A program made the position numbers and the translations under genes. Positions 24,913-36,374 of a stretch of DNA of 64,000 bases are shown here, piece after piece. Position 1 is the stretch's first letter; every line of letters starts with the position of its first letter. The stretch spans positions 32,790-96,789 of the forward strand of contig DF237301.1 of the NCBI GenBank assembly GCA_000708835.1. The letters run 5' to 3'. The notes below the pieces were generated by a model that worked only from the letters and a program-made list of their open reading frames with translations, did not search any database and had not been told where the DNA came from. The stretch is from Klebsormidium nitens (lineage: Eukaryota; Streptophyta; Klebsormidiophyceae; Klebsormidiales; Klebsormidiaceae).

Positions 24913-25639
24913 TATTAAGGTCGAACTTCCCTTATTCGCAGAATCAAAACCCTATTACCCGTGGAACGGAAATGTGAAGACGTCTTCACGCATATCTCAT
25001 GCTTCGCTCCATCTTTTTGAGATCCGTCTTTTGCACATGAAAGGATACATCAAAAGGTACCTCGTAAGGCTTAGTCGGCAAAAACCAATAGCTCTAAGTA
25101 CCTGCCATGACGTGGCCAAAACATGCGTTTCTGGGCGTTTTCGAGCAGGCACCGAGAACGCGNNNNNNNNNNNNNNNNNNNNNNNNNNNNNNNNNNNNNN
25201 NNNNNNNNNNNNNNNNNNNNNNNNNNNNNNNNNNNNNNNNNNNNNNNNNNNNNNNNNNNNNNNNNNNNNNNNNNNNNNNNNNNNNNNNNNNNNNNNNNNN
25301 NNNNNNNNNNNNNNNNNNNNNNNNNNNNNNNNNNNNNNNNNNNNNNNNNNNNNNNNNNNNNNNNNNNNNNNNNNNNNNNGGCGTTCTCGGTGCCTGCTCG
25401 AAAACGCCCAGAAACGCATGTTTTGGCCACGTCATGGCAGGTACTTAGAGCTATTGGTTTTTGCCGACTAAGCCTTACGAGGTACCTTTTGATGTATCCT
25501 TTCATGTGCAAAAGACGGATCTCAAAAAGATGGAGCGAAGCATGAGATATGCATGAAGACGTCTTCACATTTCTAACATTTCCGTTCCACGGGTAATAGG
25601 GTTTTGATTTTGGCGAATAAGGGAAGTTCGACCTTAATA
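24913..25639. repeat. Long inverted repeat (foldback element or TIR element) around an assembly gap
   Basis: The arms 24913-25162 and 25380-25639 are near-identical reverse complements, about 250 bp each, differing by small indels. The 217 unresolved bases between them would be the loop or the core of the element. No coding capacity is visible in the arms. It is either a foldback/MITE-like or long-TIR transposon, or a palindrome that defeated assembly. Confidence 0.85.
25163..25379. other. Assembly gap (217 N)
   Basis: Run of N at the centre of the inverted repeat. The size may be only an estimate. Confidence 0.99.
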
Positions 25640-26375
25640 CGGTGTTCTCGCGCTCAACTCGCGCTCAACACCCTACCGTGGCGGAGCTCCGGTGCAGCAG
25701 ATTAAAAGCAGAACCGTCTATTGCCAGCATGACACGTGGCTATATGCGTGCAAACGTGGACGACCCTACCCTCAATCGTAGCCGTCTCTTGATCGATGGA
25801 ATGAAGTCTTCGCCGTCGGATTAGTTGCCAAGTGGAACGTGGCAGGTTACCAGCAATCATTAGAGCCACTTGGCAGCTGAGCTGTCGTCCAAACCGACTG
25901 CACAGCTCGAGGACTGCTCCCGTGAATCTAGCTGCCACGGGTGCATATGTCACCTCACAGGTAATTCCGTCCGTTCTGTTACGCGCAGCTATGATGAGGG
26001 GAGTGCGCAGCAGGGAATCAGCAGTATGCCTTCGGCCAGGTGGCAGGGAGTGGCGACGAGGAAGGAGACGGAGCCTCATGAGGAGATGGACTCTGATGGA
26101 GTCTTTCTTCCTCGATCAGAAGTGCACGAAACGGAAAGCCACTTGAGAAAGCTCTTCCTTGCATTCTCTTTCATCGAGCAAATTGACCATTTCATAAGCT
26201 TTTCGCTTCCAGGGATTGGTAGTCTTACGTATTGTCGCATTCCAAAACGCCTGAATTTCACACCGTTCAGAACTGGTGCAGGACTCTCTGCCCAGCTCGT
26301 TACAGCAACTTTCGAAATTCAAAGAGGATCCATCTGAATTGATAAGTGCGGTACATTGAGTAGCCAATCAACGCC
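25640..26375. other. 5' flank of the GRAM-domain gene
   Basis: Contains a short inverted word, GGTGTTCTCGCGCTCAA and TCGCGCTCAACACC, at about 25641-25673. The open frames on either strand show no family features. Probably promoter and 5' UTR of the gene that starts at 26376. Confidence 0.35.
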
Positions 26376-29300
26376 ATGTCGCTCCTCAACCGCCTGATGG
26401 GGCGCGGCCCCCAGCCGGCGGATCACACAGAATCTGCTCATGACTACCCAAGCGGCCAAGCACATGTGAGCCAACCACGGAACGAGTCCCAGTTCATGCA
26501 GAGTGGCCGGACAGGGTACCTTGGAGAGGAGCACATGCGCACCTACGAGCTTCCAGCTGGGATTGAGCAACAGGGCCTGGCGCAGACTGAGGGTGTGAAT
26601 AGCCCCTTCGATGTCCAGCAGCATGGTGTGCACAGCCAGCATGTTGGAAGCAAGCCCGTGCAGGTGTTTGATGCTGATGAAACTAGAGGTGAAAGGATTC
26701 AGGAGCCGCTGCGGGAGCGGACAACTAGAGAGGAGGGTCTCAGGGAGGGGGTTACCAGCCACCACAATACTGGCATTGGTGCAGACAATGGGGCAGCAAT
26801 TGCCATGGTAAGAGGATTCTAGTGCAATGCAAGCCATTCACTCTGGTCCTATGAATGAGTTGCATGAAGTTTAGTCTACCCTTGCCGTCACCTGAATGCT
26901 GCAAATGATTTTTCCAATTCTGATATATTTTTACCTCGAGCGGTCTTCCTTTCTGTGAGCTTTTACATCTTGGGGGTGGGTCACTTCAGAGATTGATGGT
27001 CAATGTCCTCGCTCCTGTTTGCGTACTTGTAGTTCTCCAGACACGATGAATCTGGAGGGAGAGTTCTTCTTGCATGGTTTGGGCCAAACCCGTTCGATCT
27101 TCAAATGAAGAAATGAAGAACTTTGCATGCAGTTTGGAAGTCAAACTTGTGCAACAAACATCAGCAGGTGGTGCTTATCAACATAGTTCCGAGATATGTT
27201 TGTCACATTTTCACGGAAGGCCTGATTTTTGCAATTCCAAGCTAAACTTGCAATGCTAGAGAAATTTTGACTTATAAGATTGCGTAAAATGCATTTAACG
27301 TTTCACCAGAGTCTATGTATGCAATTTAGCAGCCATGCCCACTGCTAAGCCCCTATCTGACGCCATTTCCTTTTATTACGGAACCAGTTTCAGCAGTCTG
27401 CTCAGACAGGGGCCTCACATGCCCTCTAGTCCCATGAATCCCTGTGGTGCATTGCATCACAACACCTTGTCAACAATCCACATTGAGCACATTGTCAGTG
27501 CTGGACTAGGCCAAAGCATCCCCTCGAAAAGAAGGCTGGCAACATCATTCAAACAGGTTCAACCAAAATTGTGCCATATAGGCATACCAATGTAAGATTC
27601 ATAAGATTATCAAAGACTAATTTTGAAGACACAATGAATACATCCATGTATTAAGGGAGCACTCTCCCCCACATGCAGGAGCAGCCAAGGTCTCCCCGGT
27701 CCCCACGAAAGGAGGGCATGGGCACAAAGATGAAGAAGATGTTTAAGCCCCACAAGTACGAGCAGGAGCGAGAGGAGCGGTCCTCGGGAGAATATGTTGA
27801 CGCGCAGGTGCGGTGTTTGCTAAGAAGTTTCTGCTCTTTGGAAAGTCTCTCGCATCTGTCCCCAAGCTGTTACCTCCATGCTTGAACTGCATGTTACCAA
27901 AGCATATCATTACCTTGCCTGTAAGATGCATGCAGGGTAGCTTCATAAGGTTCAGTATTTAAGGGAGTGTGAGAGTCAGCAATGTGCATCTTTGATAAAG
28001 TCAAAATATGTCAGAAGACTTTTTTATGAAGCTTCCTCCAAGCTGCATGCATGTGTGATATCCACTTCCACTGCGTATATGTCTGTCTTCCAAAGGGTCT
28101 CAGAGGTTCATGAGACTAGATTGCAAGTCTCATGCTGAAGTCGTGCAGGTCTGAGCATCTACAGTTGGGATATACAACTGTTTGCAAAGAAGCACAGTAC
28201 TCCTAGTCAAGTTTGAAACAGATACACTTAGTCCCAGCTGCAAGTACACGTCCTCAGCCCCCTCCGGACTTACGCTTTGGTTACAGGATATGGGGACAAG
28301 CGTTGCAAGGCACCCCCAGACAACTGATGACACCACTGCCGGCCGCATCTCTTCCTCCATGCCTGCGCACTCCACCTCTGCCGGGGGGCTGTCCCCCAGG
28401 GGCAACTGGAACCCCACAGAAGGCTTCAACTTCCGCAAGTCCAGCACGCCACCCCATGTGAGCGGCCGTCGCGAAGAGAAAGCCGCCATTGCTGTTGCGA
28501 AGCACGATGGGGGGCACGGCACAACCAGGAGTAACACCCCCCTGGAGACCTCTGGCTATGAGGGGGGCGACTACGACAACTATGGGGACAATTCCCCTGT
28601 TATGCATGATGTGCCCCATTCCAGGCCGGGGCGGTATGCTTCGGGCGAGCAAGGTGGTGCTTGGGGTGACCACAGGGCGTCGGAGGTCGGGTCCTTCAGG
28701 GGGTCGGGCATGCACAGCCCTTCCAAAGGTATGTTTGTTAGCATAGTAGGATTGACCACTGTCTCTATCAAAGCACAGGAGACGGTGCATGAACCGAACC
28801 TGAAGAAGCAAGAAGGTTTCTGCGTATTGAGTTTTTCGAGGGGCATCTTCTCATTCCTGATGGGGACTTTGTCATCATGACATGCGCCCTTGAAAAATCC
28901 TGTACCCTACACCCTCAAGGATAGATTCCTTTTGTCTTAACAAGGTTCATAATTGTGACTCTGTATTCTCCATTTTGTGTCCATCAACTTTCGGCAGCTG
29001 GGAAACCAGATTTCAGGCTAATTGCAAATTTAAAACTCAGGTTCCTGCCACTGCCAGGCAAGCTGGTTCAATAGGGATTCCAATCTCCATTTTCCTTCCT
29101 GTAGAACGCCCCCCACGTGACTCCCAGAGGCCCACGTGGGTGGCCCCCGGAGCTGAACACGATCCCGCAGTTGCTGCTGCTGCCGCTGCCGGGGGTGCTG
29201 CTGCTGCCAAGGCCGTCACCAGAAATGAAAGGGGGGGCCACTTTTCGGGCAATAGGGAGGGGGGTGTTTCAGTGGAGAGGGCCAGCTTGCAGGGTGAGGC

Positions 29301-32300
29301 GGATGTGTACGACCCTTGGGAGGATCCCAGGTTTCGGGAATCGTGGAAGCACATCCACGCCCCCGGTTAGTGGCGTCCCTTGAGAAAGTGGCTAGTGTGG
29401 CGTCGATCCGTGGGCTGTTTGAGGCGATTTTGTTCGAGAAAGAATCGGCTGTGTGCAATCTGTGGGCTGGAATCCTTTTAGTTATCGGGTGGTGGTATGT
29501 ATCTTATGTCGTTTCGAATCGGTTATTCACAATCTGCGTGAATCACCGATAATAATCTGCCTTCGTTCTGGATTTAATTGCATACAGCCAGTCGGACATG
29601 GGTGTCGGAATAAATGGAAGTCAACGGTGGTCAAGATGAGAATCAGTTTGTCGACTGAGAAGCAATCAGGCCACCTTCCGCCGTTTTTGTCGGGCGCTTC
29701 CATATCCTGCAAACTTATGCATACGACCAAAAGCCCCCTTAAATTTAGCAGAATTTCATTTTCTCTTTCTTGGGTATCGTCAGTATGTTTCCAACCTACT
29801 AACGGTTCTCGCGTCTACATGTCGACAGGATCGTTGTGTTTTTGGTCGAAGCGTTCCAGTGGTTGCAAATTGACCGATCTAGCAACCGTTCTAAACCGAT
29901 TCAGGCTTCTGATCACCGACACGAAAGGTTTTTTCAATACTTTTTGAACCGCTTCCTGTCTGTTAGTCCCGTCAAATCCCCAGGACACTCCCAGATCAGT
30001 ATCAGACGTTTTACCGCTGGATCTGGACAGCACTTTGCGTGTGAGAAACGGCCGCGAAAGTTTCTATTTCTCCCATTTGTGGTGCGCTGACCTCGTGTTC
30101 CGATGTTTCCTTTGCAGGTAGGACTGGATCCCTCTCGTCTCAGGAGCGCGACAACTCCCGCTATGGGCGTTCCACCTCTGCCCGGGAGACGGTCACCGAG
30201 CAGAGGACTTCCCAGTCCAGAGCCCCGAACCGTGCGATGTCAGGGTCGGGTCTTACTAACCGGGCAGAGCCAACGGGGGATATCCGTGACTACTACCAGT
30301 CGCCAGCCGTGCACGTGCAACCGACGGAAAGGGCCAGCGAAGAAAGGAAGCTGGAAAGGGAGCCTTTTGGATCCGGTCAGGATATCGGTTACGATAACGA
30401 GGAGGAGGTAGGGCGGGATCGGGATGGCTTAACCCGGGGTCACGTTAACCAGAGGGTTGAGCACATGAAGCTGAACGATGTGGAAGGTCGTAATGACATG
30501 CCTCTGGGTTCTGCCACCCCGGGTAGGGAGTTTGGTCGGCACACCGGTGAGCAAGAGTTTGACTTCAACAACCAGGGTCTCTCCAACCAGGGTATCACCA
30601 ATCAGGGTTACGGCGACCCGGGTTATGTGAACCGCAGCCACGACTACGACTCGACAATCGCGAAGTCGAGCAGCGCGCGGGGTTATGATAACCAGGAGGT
30701 CGGAGCAGGCTATTCTAACAGAGAGTTCGCGAACCAGAACTCAAACAACCTAAGCGGCAAGTCCGTGAACTCACAGAGTTACGGTAACCAGGACGTAACC
30801 GACCCCCAAACTGGCGCCCAAAACTTCGGGGTCGGAGGCAGACTCGTGGCGGAGACGCCTTATCAGCTGGGAGAGAGAATCTCTGATAGGGACTCGAACG
30901 TCCGCGGTTATGAACGGACGGGTGAAAGGTCGCCGGCAGTGGAGGAGAGCTTTGGAGTCGGGGGGGCGACCACAGCCCGCACACCCTACGGCCTTGGCGA
31001 GAAAATCTCGGACAAGTCCTGGAACGAGGAGCGTGCCCCTGGTAAGAATCTACGGCATTGAGAGGATTCTAAGCAGGCTTTTACGTTGTGCGTTTGGTCA
31101 GCCAAATTAAGGGAAGGCATGTCGGATTTGCCGTTGGTTGCGATGATTTTCTGCAAGGAGTACTTCGTTGCCAGGTTTGGGTTGGTGAAGCTGGCTCCTT
31201 GATATCGCGTGTAATGGCGCGTGCTGCATACTATCTCTGTTGATCTGCACAGAGGCAGAGCGGTGCGGTACCGAAAGGAGACGGGAGCCAGTTAGATAGG
31301 CAGAAATTCTCTATTTGCTACTCTTGACCTAGGTGTCGTTAGACAAAAGCAGAACACACAAGAGGTGCAAATGAAAGCCGTAGGGGTTGGCTGCGTATCC
31401 CATCGTTTTCGTTCGTCGTTTTCGCTTCCTGCGTGGTTTGGATATGCTGACAAGTGATTTCTTGTATGAAACCAGGGGTCCACGGTGAAAACTTCGCCCA
31501 CTCGGGTTATGACAACCAGAAAGTGATCTACCCCCAGACCGGCGCCCAGAACTTCGTGGGCGAAGACAGGAGCGAGGCGGAGACGCCTTACAGAGCGGGG
31601 AAGAGGAGCCGGAATCAGAATGAAGAGTCGCGCATCCTGAACACAAAGCAGAGTGGTGCGCGGTCGTCGGCTGTGGAGCGGGAGCAGAGCTTCGGGGAGG
31701 GAGGGGCGACCACGACTCTCTCGCCGCAAATGCTTGGGGAGAAGACTCCGGACATGCGCTGGAACGAGGAGCGCTCCACTGGTAAGATTGCACCGGAGAC
31801 TTGCACGTGCAAATTTGTTGAATCTTCTCGGGAGTGCTCTTGCTTGGTGGAACGGTCGTATGTTCTCGCCGCTTGATTGTTGGCGGAAGAATGTTGTGAC
31901 GTGTATTTTACGTCGAAAAGGGTGCGCTCGACCAGGTTTTTAGCGTGTTTCTGAACTTCTGATCAAGTGGGAAATTACAGGGGTGACCTTGACACCAGCT
32001 CTGCAGCGCGGCAAATCACTACACGGACGGCACTTATAATCTGCATGTCTGGGTATCGTACTTTGTTCAGACGAACACTGCCCTGTCACTCTTTAACGAG
32101 ACGGCAGGTTTTGAGAACCGGTCTGAACGCCCTAAAGAGCGTTCCTTGCTTTCCGCAGGCCTGAACAATGGCGGTGGGCACCACTCTCGACTGGAGGCTG
32201 GGGCGCTTGGCACAGGCGCCATCGGTAAGACATGTTTTTCCAAAGTTTCAAAATGTCTTCAGAATTTGAGCCGCCGACACAAACGAATCGCCAGAGGTGG

Positions 32301-35300
32301 AGTCTGTGAGCTGACTGTCACAAATTGCGTAGATGAGAGCACTTAAACGACGTCCGCTGAAAGTTTCTGCAAGAAACAAGTTAAATCTCTTGATACAAGC
32401 GCGCTAGAGTGCTAGAGTGTGGGACATTAGCACTGCTTTACTAGTCGTCCCAATGGCCGATCCACTCATCGTTGATGGTGCTAATCCAGGAACATTTTAC
32501 TATACTGCGTCTGGCAGAAAGTGCATCATAATTGGCAGAGTCTTTAGTGATTGAAAGCTGTTCCGACCTTTCTCAGCTCCCGCGCCTCCAAGTAACCACA
32601 TGAACCGTTCTGGTGCGCACTTCTTGCCTTACTAGAACAGTGCGTGTATTAGTGCGGTCGCTAATACTGTGGTTGCTTGCCAACAGGCGCTGGTTCAATG
32701 GCGGCGGACCACATGCCCGGCAGGACTTCCTCCGAGTTCCAGCGCTCGACGGTCACGGGCGAGCCGATCTTGGACCGCGAGAGCGAGATTGCCATGGGTG
32801 GGTTTTCGAAAGGCATCTGACATGTGCGCGTGTTCGTTCTATCTGCCAACGATTTACTCCTCGGGGCATCCAGCCATGCGTGATACGACGCAAATGAATG
32901 ATCCTTCCTTTGCGTCGAGACCAACATCGTCTGTTGATCCGTTTCGTCATTTCCACACAATCTCCTCTTCCGGAAAAACATTTGGTTTTGGCCCGTTCGG
33001 GATTCCTGCACCTTGAAATAGAACTTCTCCACAAAATGCAAGAATTCTCAATCAACGGCGACCATTATTCGTCTCCGCAGGCCAAGGCCGCGCCGCCGAG
33101 GCGCCCCCCGCGGCCGCGGCAGCGGCCACCCAGCACGCCGCGACCGAGCAGAGCGACCTGGACTCCTCGTATGTGAAGGAGAGCCCGGAGACAGCAACCG
33201 GGCAGAGTGGCATGGGCAGTTTGCGTATGAACGAGAGTGCCTCAGGGCTGGCGACGCAGGCCGAGATGGGAGAGCCACCGATGTCGCCCCGCTCGCAGCA
33301 GTACCTCCAGCACGGGGAGCCGGTCAAGTGTGAGTGACAAGCTTTGGTCCGTTTTTCGTTTTGGTGCGTTTTCAACTTGGTGGCAGGAGGTTCTCTGTGC
33401 AGATTGGGATCATTGCGGTAATTTTGACTGTACGGAAGGACCGTGAATTACATACGTCTCTGAACATGTAACTTGGTGCGAGATTTTTCTGCGCAGATTG
33501 GGGTGAGTGCAGTACTTTATCTAGACGTAAGGACCTTGAATCGCTTATGTCTTTGCATAGATAACAGGTGGCACGCGTTCGACCGTACGTGATGCCATAC
33601 GAGCGGCAGATGGTTACTTCCGCCACGAATGCTTTGATCTGGCGTAGGAAAGATTGGAGTCTTCGTACGGCAAAAACGTTTGTTAATACATGGGTGCCTC
33701 CGCCTCCTTTGATCCTTCTTGTCGATCCAGAGCATTGTACGTTCTCAGTTACTTTTCGGAGCTATCGAAACGATTACCTTGATCACGGAGGCGGCGATTT
33801 GATTTCGCAAAACGGTACAGCGAGTCTTTCGAAATCGTGTTCTGATGAGTTGTGCTTCTGTCCCACGTGCAGCCCCCAGCCTGCTGACGAGCGCTAAGTA
33901 CGCCTTTGGGCGCGCTCAGAACAAGCTGACCAACACTCACCATCACCGTAAGTTGCAACCTCTAGCTTCTTCAGCCTCGATTGTAATCTCACCTCTCAAG
34001 AAGAGCGGGCCGGGCGGCCGGTTCGGTTTGCTAAAAAGAATTCTAATTTTTGAATGAGCGAAGAGCACCTTTCCAGGGCTTTGTTTCAGGTCTGCGCGAC
34101 CTGCGCAGGGGGAGTACGGACTCCGATCTCTCTTACCGCCTGTCGAAGCGTAGGAAAGATCCTTTTCTGAGCGGCACTTTCTTTCACCTCACCTGAGTCC
34201 CTCCCGCCTTTCCAATCGCGAAGTCACTTTGTTACCGGCAATGTTAGGCCTCCACTGCCAAACGAACACTTTGGGCTGTTCGTACGACTAAAAGAAGGTT
34301 GGTTCGAAGAGAGCGTTTTCACCCCCTGTGCACAATAAAAACACACGTTCCCCCGCGCGCGCGCAGTGACCGCGGGCGGCGGCACCATCTCTTCGGTGAC
34401 GGGCGTCGCGTTCGGCAAGCTGGACGTGGTCGCCAAGCGCATGCTGCACGGCGGGGAGCACCTGTGGCGCGAGGCCTTCCACCCGCCGCCCGAGGAGCAC
34501 CTCAGGAAGTGTGAGTTCGATCAAACCCAAATTCCTTGACTAAAATACTCGAGACCTCCCAAGCCTTCAATTCGCCGCCCGAGTAGTACTTCAGGAAGTG
34601 TGAGTTCAACCAAATCCAAAGTCCTTAACCCTGAGCTAGAGACCCTACAAATGAAATTCTCGAGACCCTCCAGGCCTTCAACCCGCCGCCCGAGGAGCAA
34701 CTAAGGAAGTGTGAGTTGGACAGAAACTAGGTTTCTTTGACCCTGAGTTCGAAACCCTAAACATGAGTCATCTGAGACCGCCAGGCTTGCAACCCGCCGC
34801 CCGAGGAGCACCTCAGGAAGTGTGAGTTTGATCAAATCTAAGTCCCTCAATCGTGAAATCGAAACCCTGAACCTGAAAATCTTGAGACTGCCAGGCTCTC
34901 CGCCCGCCACCCAAGGAGCACCTGAGGAAGTGGAAGTAGGCTGAAAATCTGAAATTCAAATTGTACGGCAAAGTCGCTCAAGCTCGAACTCAAAAACCAC
35001 TTATTTCATTGGTCCCGATCGGTGGTCCCGCAAGGTAGCTCTTGAGTTGGATAGCACACGACTTTGCAGTCCTTCCTCTTTCCCGTCCTCTTTGTTCTCG
35101 TTAACCGAATGCCCGCCACAGAAGTACGGCTAGGGTCACGGTCTTTCCTCCCTTGACCCTCGGCAGTTATTTCCTTTCCTTGTCACCGCTGGGGATCGTA
35201 CGCGCGCAGGATTGCACGCCTCTCTCTGCACTCCTCACCAGTTGTGAGATCGCGCATTTTCTTGTCCAAACTTTTCCTCGTTATCAATCTAATCTTTCCA

Positions 35301-36374
35301 CGTCGCCCCATTTGCAGCCTTCGCCTGCCTGCTGTCCACCGAGAGCGGCGCCGTGGCCGGTGTGCTGTACCTGAGCGATCACAACCTGTGGTTCTGCTCC
35401 GACCGCGCTCTGCAGCGAGCGGTGAAGGCCTCCGAGGCGGATGTCGCCTCCCCGCCCTCGTATGAGCAGTATCAGTACAAGGTGAGGGGGCGAGGCGAGA
35501 TCGGGACCGCATGGAATACCCGTCATGCACAGACAAAGTCAGCAAATTCTGTAAAGAGCAGAGAAGCACGTGTTTGAGCCGTTCGAATATCGAAACCAAA
35601 TGGGACTGTCAAACTTGCAGCATTTGTTGAACAACTGGCGTTTGTCCAGGACACCGTTCTAAGTCGGTGCTTAGAAAGACTTGAAGGGTTCTCCGAACGT
35701 TGATCTCGTTCAGCGGCTTGGACAAACGGAGCCAGCAGCTTACCGTACAGTGTTCAGTCTCTTCGTTTGTGGGACTCTGATTGGATATGCAGAGGCGGTC
35801 GCATTTGCACTAGGAGGCTTCTTATCTGCTTCAACTGCTAAACTTTTGTTGCTCTGGTACTGCCTTATGAGATATGTTTTTCTAGAATCATTGCGGTCGA
35901 TTCACCGGTTTGTCATCCGTATTTTATTTGGATCGACACGAGCTGTTCGTTAAAATTTCACGCCTCCCCAACCGGCACTTTGCGAATCTCCCTCAACATT
36001 GTCAACTCCTCGAATGTTAGGCAGTCAGCGACGGCCCTATTTCTGATGCCGAAAAGCGGGACGTCTTGGCCCCATCCCCTATTTTTTTGGGTCTAAAATT
36101 GAGGTCCTACTTAACAACTGAGCTTAAACCCTAATCCCTGACTTCCTGATCTTCTCTCCCCCAGGTCGTACTTCCCTTAGCGGAGGTGGCGCACATCGAG
36201 AGCCGCGCGAACGGCCGCAGCGAGCGCGACAAGAGCATCAAGGTGGAGATGACGGGCAGCGAGCAGTTCTGGTTCTTCGGCTTCGTCACCTTCGAGAAGG
36301 CGCTGCTCAACCTGCAGCACGCGCGCGAGGTGCACGGCCTGCGCTCCGCGTCCATGAAGGCGGGCGGGGCGTGA
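26376..36374 (+). CDS. GEM-like GRAM-domain protein with long disordered N-terminal region
   Basis: Thirteen exons: 26376-26807, 27679-27807, 28287-28728, 29105-29365, 30118-31041, 31476-31781, 32159-32224, 32687-32797, 33081-33329, 33873-33947, 34367-34510, 35318-35481 and 36165-36374. They give 1170 residues in one frame. Residues about 975-1165 match the plant GEM/GEM-like (ABA-responsive, FIP1) family: SAKYAFGRAQNKL, then EEHLRKSFACLLSTESG, GVLYLSDHNLWFCSD, VVLPLAEVAHIES and EQFWFFGFVTFEKALLNL, i.e. a GRAM domain, a PH-like fold that binds phosphoinositides or proteins. Family members are about 200-300 residues, so the rest is an extension. It is hydrophilic, with a basic patch (KMKKMFKPHK, about 161-170), a poly-Ala tract, NQG/YDNQ repeats, and repeated TPYxLGEKISDK-type units that loosely recall CAP160/LTI65 desiccation proteins. 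Exons 4-11 are all symmetric phase 1-1. A stress or membrane role is inference. Confidence 0.85.
29168..29215 (+). repeat. Coding GCN repeat (poly-Ala/Gly) in GRAM gene exon 4
   Basis: GCTGCTGCTGCCGCTGCC-type triplet runs encode an Ala tract split by GlyGly. This is a plausible site of slippage variation between strains. Confidence 0.75.
30780..31781 (+). repeat. Duplicated exon segment (end of exon 5 and exon 6) in the GRAM gene
   Basis: The last about 90 codons of exon 5 (about 30780-31041) and the whole of exon 6 (31476-31781) share an ordered set of motifs: GYxNQ, PQTGAQNF, AETPY, SxAVExxxSFGxGGATT, LGEK and WNEER, each ending at a phase-1 GTAAG donor. Exon 6 therefore arose by tandem duplication of the exon 5 end with its splice donor. 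Confidence 0.85.
33396..33575 (+). repeat. Tandem duplication in GRAM gene intron 9
   Basis: TGTGCAGATTGGG at 33396 recurs as TGCGCAGATTGGG at about 33490, with downstream matches (TACGGAAGGACC versus GACGTAAGGACC, TACGTCT versus TTATGTCT, ACTTGGTGCGAG versus ACAGGTGGCACG). The period is about 94 bp. Each copy has an acceptor-like CAG. Confidence 0.65.
34471..34937 (+). repeat. Five tandem copies of an exon 3' end with splice donor
   Basis: Copies begin near 34471 (the true end of exon 11), 34561, 34672, 34783 and 34893, a period of about 90-112 bp. Each carries a version of CCGCCGCCCGAGGAGCACCT followed by AGGAAGTGTGAGT, the exon end plus donor. Copies 1-4 keep AAGT|GTGAGT and copy 5 has lost it. 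Copy 2 has an in-frame stop (GAGTAG). The copies downstream of the first lie in intron 11 as potential alternative 5' splice sites. Confidence 0.9.

Noticed and set aside
26376-26808. Separate small gene ending before exon 2 of the GRAM gene
   Set aside because: The stop after the exon lies just past a good GTAAGA donor, and the next exon continues in phase 0 with matching hydrophilic composition.
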